Assembly (NCBI GenBank): GCA_037349105.1
Contig: JAYJMM010000004.1
Location: 1,081,001 to 1,145,000, forward strand
DNA length: 64,000 nt
Source: Limnomonas spitsbergensis
Taxonomy: Eukaryota; Chlorophyta; Chlorophyceae; Chlamydomonadales
Reading direction: 5' to 3'
Part shown: positions 44,181-55,879 of the stretch, one piece after another
Layout of the letters: each line of letters opens with the position of its first letter
Position numbering within the stretch: the stretch's first letter is position 1
Notes under the pieces: generated by a model
Databases searched by the model: none
Seen by the model: the letters and a program-made list of their open reading frames with translations, nothing else
What the model was told of the DNA's origin: nothing
Translations under genes and position numbers: made by a program

Positions 44181-45900
44181 GACTGCCTCCACCACTACCG
44201 ACCACTGCCGACCACTACCAGTACATTTCCCCACCCCTTCTCGGTGTCCCGTATAGTACAAGCTGAAGAAAGTGTACACAGTTCCGAGCCAATGCGCTTG
44301 ATAAGGCTGGACAAGCCAACCGCATACTTTCATACTTTTGTGTCCTTGATAAGCATTTCTGCGTGTCTGCCTACTTGTCTGTCTGCCCAATTCGTACCCG
44401 TGAGATAGAGCGGTGTCCAGTGGACATGCAGGAAAGCACGTATAAAGGGCGTTTCGCGAACAAGTGGAATTAAGATTCCACATTTAATATCCACGGCGGA
44501 AATGACAACACGTATATGTGCGGGTCGACAGCAGGCTCTGCCTCGCTCGCAAACTGTCCTATGGCTGACCAAATTGACCTCAAAATGCCAGCGTGGCCAA
44601 TTGCGAATCACTAGTGAAGTGTGGACTTGGTCTTCGTTGCCTTCCCGGCCTCTCCTTTTGTTCCTTTACCCCTCTCTTCCTTTTAGTTCCTTCTATATTT
44701 CCCTCTGAACAGTTGGGCGCCCACGCGGGCGAGCTTTGAGCGGGCCCAGAGGTGTAACGTTAGTACGTTACTGACTAGTGAAGTGTGGAATCTCCAATTG
44801 GCCTTCTCCATCCCCCGCAATCGGGTAAACGCTCCCAATCGTCGAAAAAGCGAGTCCCGATATGTACTGCAAGATTCGCAATTGTCGCGCTGTCACTTCC
44901 AATTTCCCCCTTGTCGCCATTTGGCCCATGTGTGAACGCGCCCAAGGAGGGACATGTAGCTTGAGGCACTCCTCATTGCCATTGTGCCTTATCAATCAAG
45001 ATTCCGTTCAAATTATCGAATACCCCAGCGGCTTGCGATGAGTGTTTGACATATGTGTATGTCAGCAGTTTGATGCTATCCCGATGCTTCATTTCTTATA
45101 GCCAATTTGAAAGCGTGTTGTATGAGCAAATCGAACAGATGGCTGAGGCACGCAAGCTCCACATGGGGGCGAGTACTGAACTGAAGGCGTCACAGTCCAA
45201 TGTGGCGCAGCAAGCTAACTAAGCTGATGGACTCTGCTGGGACGGCATGGTTTGCTGTTAAGCACGGAAATCTGGAGGTAATTACTTGCATGGCCAGTTT
45301 CGAATTCGTGTCATGCAACCCATCGATCACGAAGAAGAAGAAGAAGAATGGTGAGTGTCGTAAGGGACAGCGTTAGATTCTAACGCGGTAGAGGGTTTCA
45401 GGGTCCGGAGGGGCGCGTGGGCGAGGAAGCAAGAGTGACGGACTTCTAAGGAATGCGCCCGTATATGTTCCTGAAGGCTAACAAATGACATGCCTTGCCG
45501 GAAACAGGACCATAAGCTAACGTGCTGATATGAACGCCAACGAGCAGGACGGCCGCGAGTGGAGGTGGGCACTGTCGTCGCATCCGCCATGCATGGCGAC
45601 ACTGTTGACGCATCGGTGCCTCGGATGTGACTAGGTGAGGCGCTAGACATGAGCTACAAATGATGCGATACACAGGCTGGTATGTAGCAGTCCCACCGAC
45701 GATCGCGAATCCTCCGAAAGCTCCTAAACGACTCTTGACCTGCATACACCGTGACGTGTCCCGCGCGCATGAACTCCCATCGGCAGGGCAGTGAGAAGAC
45801 TTCCCACCAACTCACCCACACTTACAACCGGTCGATCTGCCATTTCCTTTCGAAAATAATATGTGTGTGACACACTCACTACTCCCAATCCACAGCTCAT
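44180..45900. other. Region without recognised genes
   Basis: Short ORFs on both strands without motifs. It contains one copy of the dispersed repeat (44712-44760), and AAGTGTGGA words occur on both sides of it (near 44616 and 44780). Confidence 0.35.
44712..44760. repeat. Dispersed ~50-bp repeat, copy 4
   Basis: The sequence is TTGGGCGCCCACGCGGGCGA, then GCTTTGAGCGGGCCCAGAGG. It follows a long pyrimidine-rich tract (about 44640-44700), the same arrangement as at 41217-41330. Confidence 0.75.
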
Positions 45901-46677
45901 TAACTTCAGTCCCATGCAGAATTGCAGATGACTACTGGGTGGGTGTGCACCTCCTGCAACAACAGCAACACCTGTTTTTACCATATGCTGAACCCCTCCC
46001 TATCTCCAATGCACTGGGTGGGTGCGCACATGCCGCAACAACAACAACACCTGACTTGTACCTCATGCTGACCCCCTCCCTATCTCCCATGCGGATGACT
46101 ACTGGGTGGGTGCGCACATGCCGCAACAGCAGCAACAACACCCGCCTTGTACCACATGCTGCCCCCCTGCCTATTGCCCATGCAGATGACTTCTGGGTGG
46201 GTGCGTTGATGCCGCAACAACAGCGACAACAACATCTGATTTGTACCACATGCTGCCCCCCTCCCTCAGTCATTCCCATGCAGATGGCTGTTTGGGGTGG
46301 ATGTGCCGACGCTGTGATAGCAACAACACAATAACAGCAACAGCAGCAACATCTGATGTACAACATGCATGCCCCCCCCCCACACACACACCATGCAGCA
46401 TGGACGTGCACACGCTGTGGCAGCATCAAAAAGCAGCACCGCCTGATGTAGAACAGCAGCAACACCTGATGTACAACATGCATGCTGATTGCCGCAACCC
46501 TCGGCATCCCCCATGCAGCATGGATGTGCAAACGCTGCAGAAACATCAACAAGCAGCAATGCCTGATGTATAGCAGCAGCAACACCTAGTGTACAACAGC
46601 AGCAGCACCTGATGTACACCAGCAGCAACACCTGTTGTACAACATGCATGCCGCAATGCTCTCCGTCCCCCATGCAG
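45900..46677. repeat. Repeat array upstream of the ankyrin exon, with embedded acceptor copies
   Basis: Loose repeats of CAACAGCAGCAACACCTGAT, GTACAACATGCATGCC and CCCATGCAGATGA. The last word is the 3' splice site and first bases of the ankyrin exon at 46678. Versions occur near 45911, 46088, 46178 and 46270, several followed by GACTACTGGGTGGGTG. CAA/CAG runs keep several minus-strand ORFs open (Cys/Leu-rich, not genes). Confidence 0.7.
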
Positions 46678-46842
46678 ATGATCACGAAGCTCTTCCCCAG
46701 CCAGTGCAACGTGTACGCAAAAGGGCCAGTGGGGGAGAATGTGTTCCATATCGCCATGCTGCTGAACACACCGTCCACACTGGCCATTGCGAAGTACATC
46801 GTGAAGCTGTACGGCAAGCAGCTGGTGAACACGCCATACCAG
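46678..46842 (+). CDS. TRP-channel-type ankyrin-repeat exon (isolated fragment)
   Basis: One exon of 55 codons with clean borders (CCCATGCAG before, GTCAGC after). It encodes VYAKGPVGENVFHIAMLLNT and LAIAKYIVKLYGKQLVNTPY. The GENVFHIA...LVNTPYQ pattern is an ankyrin repeat of the type found before the channel domain of TRPV-like cation channels. No adjoining ankyrin or membrane exon was found within several kb, so it is either an exon with very large repeat-filled introns or a relic. Confidence 0.6.
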
Positions 46843-46935
46843 GTCAGCAGCAGTGCTCTTTTTATGTAGCTGAATTGTAGCTGAAGCATGCCAAATAAAT
46901 ATGTATAGGGCGGCGATTAAGGAGGGCAGGTGACC

Positions 46936-48990
46936 CTGTACGGCAAGAAGCTGGTGAACACGCCGTACCAGGTCAGCAAGGGCCCAGGGACTCAAGCCAA
47001 TTATAAAAGCAAATCATAAAAATAATACACGAATATTTGTATGGCTATGATTAAAGAGGGCAGGAGAAGCTGTACGGCAAGCAGCTGGTTAACACGCTGC
47101 ACCAGGTCAGCAGCGGGGCTTGTTTGCCTTTTTTTAGGGAAGGTCGTGCTTCTCAAGCGGCCGACAGTGTGAAAAAGTGTGGAGGTTTGACCGAGGCCGC
47201 CCTGTTGGCGAGTGGCTAGGCAAAATCCCCCCGATTTACTTAGTTTCCACCTACCCCAACCGGCTGCCAATTGCTACCACTCGCATACAAAATAAGCACT
47301 TGTTGACACACGCTCAGAGCCTTAAACTCGTCTCAGACCATGGCCGCTGGCTGTCGCTGAATGGTAGCTGAATTGTAGCTGAAGCACCATACAACAAAAC
47401 TTGCAATGCAGGGGAAGTGACGCCGGGCCCGGCGCCGGGGAAATGGGCCGAAGGCCTATTTTCGCCGGGTATTCTGCGAACCCCTTTCCGGCGTCAGCCG
47501 GGGAAAATGGGGGTTCAGCTGACTATACCCCCGGCGTCAGCCGGGGGGAATTCATCTCTGACCAGACCCTCCCCGGCAAAATCCTTTCTTGAAATGACGG
47601 ACACCAACCCAGATTGCGACGTCGAGATGATCGATTGCACAGAACCTGCTAGAGAACCCCCTCCCGCGAAGAAGGCAAAGGGCAATACCGGTGTTATGTC
47701 CTGGCTCACGCGGATCGCAGTGCCTCAGCCAGCAACGACAGAGATCCCTGCGAAAGCCTCTGAGTTGCTGGAGGGCCTTGAGTTGCTCTTTGGCAATCTG
47801 GAAGTATTGGACGCTTTCGCGGCATTTGACCCGCTTTACTATCTGGGCATGGATGATGACGTCTTGGTCTCGCACTTCCACTCTTGAGTTTGCCACATTG
47901 AAGTCCCACTTCTGTGGCACAACCTTTTTCGAGAGTGTCGCCATAGAGGCAAAGCTCGATGACGAGTTTCAGTTGCTGAAGGGCTGGATTGCAGAGTCCG
48001 TCAATCGCTTTGCCAAGATCCCTATGCGGGCCTGTTTGTCCCAGATTATCATAGCCCACGAGTCTGAAATCCCCGGTGTGGTGCAGCTCATTTATGTGGC
48101 CTACACTATTACGTACCAAACCGCTGTGGTCGAGCGAGGCTTTAGTTTGCACCGGGTCTTAAAATTCCGACCTCACCGCCGGGCATTTTCAGACCCCCCG
48201 CCCGGCGCACGCCGGTCAAAAAAAGACCCTGCTCGGCAAAAAAAGGCCACTTGGCATACCCCGGGAACTTCCCTGACTTGCATGGTTATGCCCAAAGAAG
48301 CCAGGCCAACCTGTATGGCCAGCAGCTGGGGAACACGCAGCACCAGGTCAGCAAGGGCCCAGGGACTCAGGCCCATGAGTCCATGGCGGCATTTGGCAGC
48401 GGGATGTAGCTAAATTTTAGCTGAAGCATCCTGAATTAACATGGGCATGGCTACTGCCAAGCGGGGCAGGTGGACCTGTATGGCCAGCAGCTGGTGGACA
48501 TGGCGCACCAGGTCAGCAAGGGCCCGGGGTCTCAAGCCAATCAAGGCTTGTAGCTGCCAGATGTAGCTGAATTGTAGCTCAAGCGGCCCGGATAACTATT
48601 TCTATGCCCCCGATTAAGGAGGGCAGGTGAACATGTATGGGAAGCAGCTGATGAACGCGCCGCATCAGGTCAGCACCTCAAGCCAAGCACGGCTTGTGGC
48701 TGCCAGATCTAGCTTAATTGTAGTTGAAGCGGCCTGGGTAAATATTTAGATAGTTACGAATAAGGAGGGCAGGTGAACCTGTATGGCAAGCAGCTGATGA
48801 ATGCGCCAAATGAGATCAGGGTGGTTCAGAACATCAGGCCCATCACAGCCTGTGGCCGCCAGATGAAGGGAATTGTGGCTGCATTGTAGCTGAACTATAG
48901 CTGAATCACCCTACATGAATATGGGCATGGCTACGATTATGGAGGGCAGGTGAACCTGTATAGCAAGAAGCTGGTGAACACGCCGAAGTC
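46936..48990. repeat. Seven copies of the 3' end of the ankyrin exon plus donor
   Basis: Copies of CTGTACGGCAAGCAGCTGGT followed by GAACACGCCGTACCAG and GTCAGC lie at about 46936, 47070, 48311, 48476, 48632, 48779 and 48955. Most are preceded by GGAGGGCAGGTGA and followed by GGCCC...ACTCAAGCC and TAGCTGAATTGTAGCTGAAG. Most encode LYGKQLVNTPYQ or close variants, and most keep the splice donor word (GTCAGC); the last ends at CCGAAG without it. They are decayed partial duplicates of one exon-intron border. A hAT-like remnant is inserted between the second and third copies. Confidence 0.85.
47594..48175 (+). pseudogene. hAT-like transposase C-terminal remnant, frameshifted
   Basis: The frame from ATG 47594 reads MTDTNPDCDVEMIDCTEPAR and runs to a stop at 47887. 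The protein continues in another frame from about 47878 (STLEFATLKSHFCGTTFFES) to RVLKFR near 48170, so one indel separates the parts. The second part resembles the hAT dimerisation domain: IPMRACLSQIIIAHES, then VVERGFSLHRVLKFR (family pattern ERgFS). The flanks are rich in GCCGGGCCCGGCGCCGGGG-type hairpins (47420-47560 and 48190-48250). The catalytic N-terminal part is missing. Confidence 0.5.
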
Positions 48991-50190
48991 ACTACATGCA
49001 TGCAAGGTGCTGTCCGGCTGGCCAGGCGCTATGCATGCCATCAGGTTGTTGATGTGCTGGCTGGGTGCTATGCATGTCGGCAGGGGGGTGCCCCGCCATT
49101 TGGGCGCCATTGCATGCAGCCATGCAGGTGGGTTGCTGTCATGCAAGTGGGATGCTCTGCATGCATGCATGGTGATGTTGTATGAGTGGGGCGTTGGCAT
49201 GCCGGGGGGGAGCTACTGCATGCGGGCGGGGAAATGTCTTGCATGTGGGAAGCCATTTCATGCATTGTTCTCATACTATCAGATACCTGCTGCTCTGCCC
49301 GCCTTGTACCGGTTATGAACTGCCTGTCTCAGACCTTAGTTGCCCTGCTGCCCGTTAGGCCGTTTCTGCACGAAAGACGGTATCGGCATGTGAGAGCCGA
49401 TGAGATGTCAGGTGCAATCCAATATCCTCCTCCTCCTCGGCATCCCATCCAGTTGAGCCACTCCTGAGCTTTTAAGACCTTTTCATGTAGCTCCTCCGCA
49501 TTCCTGATTCTTGTATACATAGTTATGTTTCCAAGTGTCGCGCATTACATGAGGCAACTCTTGTCGAATGTGTTGATTGATGGCCAAGCTAACGCCCAAC
49601 CCTTAGCTTCCAGCTAAACTGCCTCCAGAGTTTCATCAGCTATAGTTTAGTTTTCGGTCGATGCATGGCTTGTGTACAACCTAGCTGCGTTGTGCAATTC
49701 CTGGGCTGGCTGCCCGATACCCTATGAGGATGTGCAACCTGCCGACCTTGCGCAAACCCAATTACGGTTCCCCATACTAATACGGATTCGCCATACAAAT
49801 ACGGATCCGCCATACAGATACGGTTCGCCATATCCCGTTTACCGTATCGCACCGTTCCGTTTGGAATACGGTCCGACACGGCCGCCATATCCTTACTGCA
49901 CAGAGGCAGAGCTAGCTGAACATGCTGATGCTATAGCTCTTGCTTTTCCGACGTCGACAATTTCCGTTGCGGTACCTACTCGCTACTCGCTGCGTAGCAC
50001 AACCCGAACGAATGTGTGAACTCTTCTCTACTCAATAACAGCCCATTGTGATATTGAATCAAGCGCTTTTAAGGGTAAACGAACCAAGCTTGCTATATTG
50101 CCTTGACGCAAACACTTAAAAATCTGGCAGATTTGTGGCAAGCCCTTTTTCAAGCAAGACTCTCAAGTGAGATTTACGTGACGGACATTC
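48990..50190. other. Region without recognised genes; GCATGCATG-rich
   Basis: It contains many TGCATGC words and, at 49760-49900, a short array of CCATACAGATACGG-type units (about 16 bases). No supported coding exon. Confidence 0.4.
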
Positions 50191-50203
50191 TTGCCACATT
50201 TTA

Positions 50204-50565
50204 ATCGTCCGGTGGATCAGAAGATCAACACTTCACGATCTAAGAAAACCCAGCCTTCACCCGGGGAACCCTGGGCCAAATTTGGCATACCGGTATCAGG
50301 CGAGGTTGCAGATTTGAAGGGCAAAAGGGAAACGGGAGGGATATTTAGTTATGCATGACAACTGCCAAGTGTCAACTGGAGTAGTTACTGTTTGAACAGT
50401 TCAGAATTGAGACTGCATCAATCGTTGACTGTTTTGCCATACCATTTTGCATGGTAACTAATATGCGTGCATGCTGCATGGAAGAATGGTTACTTTGAGG
50501 CCAGTGGGGGGGGGGAACTGGGCATGCATGGGGCTGACTGCTGGCCTGCAAATATCTTCATGTCT
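50204..50565. repeat. Two-copy dispersed repeat, first copy
   Basis: It aligns by eye with 54073-54437: GGTGGATCAG, CACTTCACGA, CGGGGAACCCTG, GTTGCAGATTT, TTTTGCCATA and GGGCATGCATGGGGCTG occur in the same order, with many substitutions and small indels. No ORF of note. Possibly an old LTR or other element. Confidence 0.75.
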
Positions 50566-50699
50566 CTGTATGTCAGTAAGGCAGCATGTGCCGAATGTCG
50601 CATGGTAAATCTGCATGCATGCATGGTGACCTTGGAGGCTCTACGCCCCTACGGCCTGATAGAGCATGAGGGGCATGCAAAGGGGCTTGCGTGCCGTTA

Positions 50700-51720
50700 T
50701 GTCAGTATTTTAGGGTGTGCATGAGATCAAAACCAATGCTACTGTTGCATGCATTGATTTTTGCTGCAAGTGCAGTCTGGACAGCTGTCTGGATAATGGA
50801 TTGTAGCGAAGGCTCACCTCGACGGGATGGGCTTCTAGAACACCGACGAGGGCTACGCGGGGGGGTTCTAGACGGCCCGGCAGTGTGCCCATGATGCAGG
50901 AATCTGGAAAGCCGGTGTAGCGAATTGAACGTTTGCCATGGCGTTCGCCTGATTGGCAGCTGGTTGAACTGGAGCAAGGTCTGGAACAGCTACCGGAATT
51001 GCAGGTGCAACTGGCAGCGTCACCGGTGCATGTGCGGCTAGAATCATGACTAGTGCAGCGACTGGAATTATGACTGGTGCAGCGATTGGAATTATGACAG
51101 GTGCAGCGACTGGAAGAACGGGTTGTGCCGCTGCGGGAGTGATAGTCATGATGTTGACTTCGCGAGAAGAAGCTCGTTGTTTTGGTTTTCGTGCAGTCAT
51201 AATAACTTACAGGAATGAACCAGACGGACTTGAAATAAGCGGAAAATTGTCATAAAAATGTGAACGGTTCAACTTCTGACCTTCACTCGACTCACTGGAT
51301 TTCGTAATATCCGAGGATTGCTTGGCTCGAGGTCAGGTAAGGCAGGTGAGCCGTATGCAATAGGTCCGAAGTAATCGACCCAAGTATAGATGTATTCGTA
51401 ATCTCCAATCTCAAAGACCACTAGAGCAATATAGGCGACATATGAGCGAGCTGGAAGCGAGACAAAGCTGCTGAAACCACTGAAGAGGTCTGAGGCCCTG
51501 GGGGCACTAAGGAACTCTTAATTAACTCACTGGTAGGCTCCAATAGTTGAAGGGCTAGAGTTGGACTGTTGGACTGTTGAACTTCGTATGCTCTGATGGG
51601 GCTTGAAGGGGGGGAGAGTGCCAATAGGCCGGGGACTATGCTTGGATTGTATAGTGGGACAGACAAGTATTGAGCCTGATAGAATAATCTCGACTAAGAC
51701 TTCCCGAATTCTAGCTATAA
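50700..51720 (-). mobile_element. LTR-retrotransposon-like remnant (LTR piece and gag-like ORF)
   Basis: On the minus strand, ATG 51200 opens a 110-codon ORF starting MTARKPKQRASSREVNIMTI, followed by a Pro/Ala/Val-rich stretch and VQFATPAFQ, ending at 50868. An overlapping frame at 50702-50977 carries RTPPRSPRRCSRSPSRR and SLQSIIQTAVQTALAAK, like a gag basic tail, implying a frameshift. Upstream, 51652-51715 resembles 9350-9412 elsewhere in the window, as expected for an LTR shared by family members. No reverse transcriptase or integrase was seen, so this is at most a truncated element. Confidence 0.35.
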
Positions 51721-51899
51721 AGCCAGGCGGTCGGTCTTTATAGCTGTGCTTGGACTGGGCTGGGGTTTGGACTCGGGTTTATCGTGCGCCTTAGAATCTA
51801 AGGTACGGTACGCGGACTCGACGTCGAGTGACGACTGGACTAGGCAGGATGTGACGCGGATAATAGAAACGTCGAATTATCTGGACTGGGTGGTACAAG

Positions 51900-53640
51900 A
51901 CCACTACAGAACTGCTACCCATCAGGGGCTATGTTGGGGGGGGCGGGCACACCATGGAGAGACAAAAAAACGCAATTCGTGTTTCAGACATTGACGTATG
52001 CATGTTGGGCAATGCAACACCAACAGCCGGAGCGACACTCGAAGTAGGCACGATTGCAAATTGCTGGCAGCCTTGTTTCTATATGCCTTCTGTTTGAGCT
52101 GTGTTATCAGCCGTATGTGTCACCATACCCAGTAAACTCAAATGAACTATGGGATGTGATGGCGTTGTAACGTTGTTGCCTAACCCATAGGGAGCCTTGG
52201 CAGTGGAGGCACACTAATGTATAACTTTTCATTCGCTCTCGTGAGGGCACCGATTAAAGTTTTGATGAAAAAGGATTTTCACCAGGGCCATGGGTTCTAT
52301 AGAGCCTTGGTAAAGCAATTTTTCCAGCAGCGATCGCCTTCAAAGCTGCAGCCTGCTGGTCAGGGGACTTCAAAAGAAAATGAATATCAAGCGCAACACT
52401 CAAAATCAAAAAACCGTTGACGCTGCTCTAAAAGAACTAGGAATGATCGCGGGTCAAAAAGGTATTGTTACACATTCAAAAAGGTTTTGTACGGTAAGCG
52501 AGTATATGCGCTTTGTAACAGAGCTGGCACCTAGCAAGTGCCATGCTAATGCCTGTCAGAGTGTAGCTGGGATGCCATGCTTTTAGCCATGCTAGTTCGC
52601 ATATTACTCTGTGCGGATTGAAGCCCGTTTCCGTGTGTGTTTGTTCTCAGTAACTTCCTTCCGAAGTTATGTGATTACTTTAGTTGCCATGACTAGTGAC
52701 ACGTTAGCCATGACACTATGACTGTGCCCATGACTCTACTATGCGTGGTAGTAATTCTGATTTGTCATTAGACTAGGGCATGCCTTGTCAATCCCTATCT
52801 TCTTATTCTGAGACTATGTTGATTCGTGATCTTATTTGTTAGCCGACTCGTCTGTCCACGCCCCACGGATTGTATCAAGATGTAACAAGCACTGTATTTG
52901 CCGTGTCCCCGACTCTCCGCTCGCTCCCGTTCCCAAAGATCTTAGACAAGACACAAGTAAGGGCTATACTGCTTATAGCGTCATGTGTCATTTGGTTTCA
53001 GAGCTATTCGATCTAGCTTGTCTTTCATGGCAGGGATGAATCACGCACGCACATGCCGCACTCTTCCCGTCAGGCCTCGACTTCACTGCTTGGCGTTTGG
53101 CTTGATGCTTTAGGAGCGTCTCGTGCATTCGACTCGTGGGCGATGTCTTGGACTGGACGTTGTTTAATGTTTCAGGGAATTACTTGCCGTTGCATGGATA
53201 GAGACATGGCCAGATTTTCTGTCAGCGACGACGACGACGATCTTCAGCTACGCCATAGCATCTCAATTTCACAGTGAATTTCGGCTGGAGCAGCTACGCC
53301 AGCCATCAGTTAGGTCATCTCAGCTATTCTGACAAATTTAACAAAACAATATACTACGTCAAGGTATTCAATCAGAATGGTAGCATGCATGTCATCTCCC
53401 ACCACAGCAGTGTTAAGGTCGGCTATGATATCTTTAGACGCCTATATAGAGCCCTAACTCTCAATATATCAAGGTAGCACAATACGGCAAAACCAGCGAT
53501 CTGCTCCGCTTCGGATACGGCAATACTGCTCCGATCCGGCTCACCATGCAGGCAACTGTTTTGCAGCCCTTCGGGACGGGCCATGCATCCCCTGCACACG
53601 TGCGGCTTAGACGGCAGCGTTAATAACAACCCCGCGATAG
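51900..53640. other. Region without recognised genes
   Basis: AT-richer sequence with short ORFs lacking motifs. A piece near 53460-53560 (AAGGTAGCACAATACGGCAAA) belongs to the dispersed GTAGCATGATACGG family. Confidence 0.35.
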
Positions 53641-53654
53641 TACGCATTTAGAAC

Positions 53655-53958
53655 ATGTCCGATACAACTGAGGACATCGCTGCCGTTCTAGACAGATTCG
53701 TTGTTAACCTCGGGAAGACGCCCAAACCCTCTGACCCCTCCAACTTGTCTTCCAATACGCGATGTTGTTGCAATGAAGCAGCGCAAGCTAGATTTATCTG
53801 GCTCCGGTATGAAGGTGTGCATGTCCGACTCCGTGGGATGGTCGGATGGCAGGGCTGCCATACGCCAACTGTTGGTGTCGCATCAGGACAAAGCTCGTGC
53901 GAGAACATCAGCCAAGACCTCGGAGGATAAGCAATCGGTAGAAATACATAATCGGTAG
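53655..53958 (+). pseudogene. Possible frameshifted gag-like or hypothetical ORF
   Basis: The frame at 53655 reads MSDTTEDIAAVLDRFVVNLG to about 53760. The better continuation is in the frame ending at 53958 (DVVAMKQRKLDLSGSGMKVC, SDGRAAIRQLLVSHQ). A single indel near 53755 would join them into about 100 residues. No family was recognised. Confidence 0.2.
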
Positions 53959-54072
53959 CGCTCTCGTCTCCGATCATGTTTCGGACCGCCCGCTTGCTTG
54001 GCTGCCCGCAATTTCTTGGACACCAGTTTAACCCATGGGTATCCGACATTATAGCCAAACTACATACTCTAT

Positions 54073-54437
54073 TCGTCCGATGGATCAGCACTTCACGAAC
54101 TAGGAAAATCCGGCTTTCACTCGGGGAACCCTGAGCCAAATTCGGCATACCAGTACTATCAGGCGGGGTTGCAGATTTAAAGTAGAAACTAATGGGAGGG
54201 GATACTTAGTTATGCATGGAAACTGACAATTGGGGTTGTTACTGTTCAAACAGGTCAAGAGTTGGGGACTAAATCAATCATTGGCTGTTTTGCCATAGCA
54301 TTTTGCATGGTCCTAACGATAATGCATGCATGCATGATGCATGGATACTTGGGGGCCATTGGGGGGGGGGGCGTCTGGGCATGCATGGGGCTGGTCGCTG
54401 GCCTGCAACCATCTGCATGTCTCTGTATGCCAGTATG
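54073..54437. repeat. Two-copy dispersed repeat, second copy
   Basis: The partner of 50204-50565 in the same orientation, 3.9 kb downstream. Confidence 0.75.
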
Positions 54438-54439
54438 TA

Positions 54440-55760
54440 TGCCTGTATGTGCCTACAACTAGTTTTTGACTGCAAAGTACTAACCCGCCGTATTGAAGCG
54501 GAGCGGACCGGACCGGAGCAGAAGCGTATCCGGATTGTGCTACCTTGCAATATATGACTCATCATGCATTTTTGTCTTGCCGCTCGCTCCTCCCACTAAA
54601 AACTCCTACCGTGTTTATGTAGGCTTGTACAAAAAAATACACATCAATGTTCCACACCTTCTGCAAAACTGCAGACTCCTGCCGGCCCTTGGTTTAAAAA
54701 ACAATTGAACTCCATCAACGATGGGGTTCAGCATGTCACGAAATTCTCACCTGACTGGGGGAAGAAATGCCTTTTTAGTAGTAGGTTCAGGGAAGCCCTT
54801 CAGTTGGTGCACATACGTTGAATATTCTTGAATGCACCATTGTGCTTGGGACAGTCATGCGCCATGCAAGTCGTTACTAATTTATACACGCGCTGCCAGA
54901 ATGCATGATTACATTCGTGTTACTTCTGCATGTCAGGAATATCAGCAGTGATTTCACTGTTTAACAACTCGACATCATCTCGATCAGGCATCCATGTGGC
55001 AATGTGTGCATATGCTGATCCTCGAGACTGGAATTTTTCGTCAAGATGCTGTCTTAGAAACCACTACAGCCTCAACGCTAATAACCTATTTACTTCACAT
55101 GGTGCTTTATTTGGTCAACAAGTTTTGAGACCGCTGCTATGAATCACTTGAGCATATCCACTAGTCTTATGGACCCTTGCCATGCTCCGCGCACGAAGCC
55201 ACGAATAGGTATATTCAGAAGTATTCACAATGAGAGGCTCAGGTTCGTAATATCTGACTCGCCATCCCAACCTTGTTCATGCTGGCGGTGCAAACTAACA
55301 GGAGGCCCCACATGCAAGGACGTGGGATGGGCTGAACGCGTACTGGTACCAGTGGTTCCATCTATGGCGATACTGAACATGCCGGTTCAAGTTCAAGGAT
55401 GTTGGCTTGCATGTCCAAGGCTAAGGGGGGCGCGTCGAGGTTTTCATAACATCATGTAACCCCTGACCTGGAAACGAAGGTTGCAAGGCCTAGATGTCCA
55501 GGTCTTGGGTTGCACGCTCAGGATCCAAGGCGAAAGGATGGGAATATACCCTTAATCCCAAACCCTAAATCATAATCAAGGTGCTGAATACATGTGCCAG
55601 ATACTTGTGCCTGCCCTTCCCAATTGCACATGTCTCTTACTCTGCTCAGCGGGTCGCTTGCTTCTACCCAGCCAGCCAGCACCCCTGAGGCCGCTCCCAG
55701 CACTGGCTCACTGCTCGTCACATTGCAGTAGCACACGTGGTCGCAAGTGGCATTGACTGC
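54440..55760. other. Region without recognised genes
   Basis: ORFs up to 106 codons (55139-55459 plus) without known motifs or credible splice structure. Confidence 0.35.
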
Positions 55761-55879
55761 AATTATCCATCCAAGAGGTTATGGCGGCTCCGTCCTGTAC
55801 GACTGCTGTGCTGCCCGGCTCGGCTGTCGCCACTACTAGTCGCCGATGCCGGGGTCGCATTCTCGCCTACCTTGTCACC

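Noticed and set aside
45932..46585. Minus-strand Cys/Leu/His-rich ORFs over 200 codons
   Set aside because: They are readings of CAG/CAA-rich repeats upstream of the ankyrin exon.
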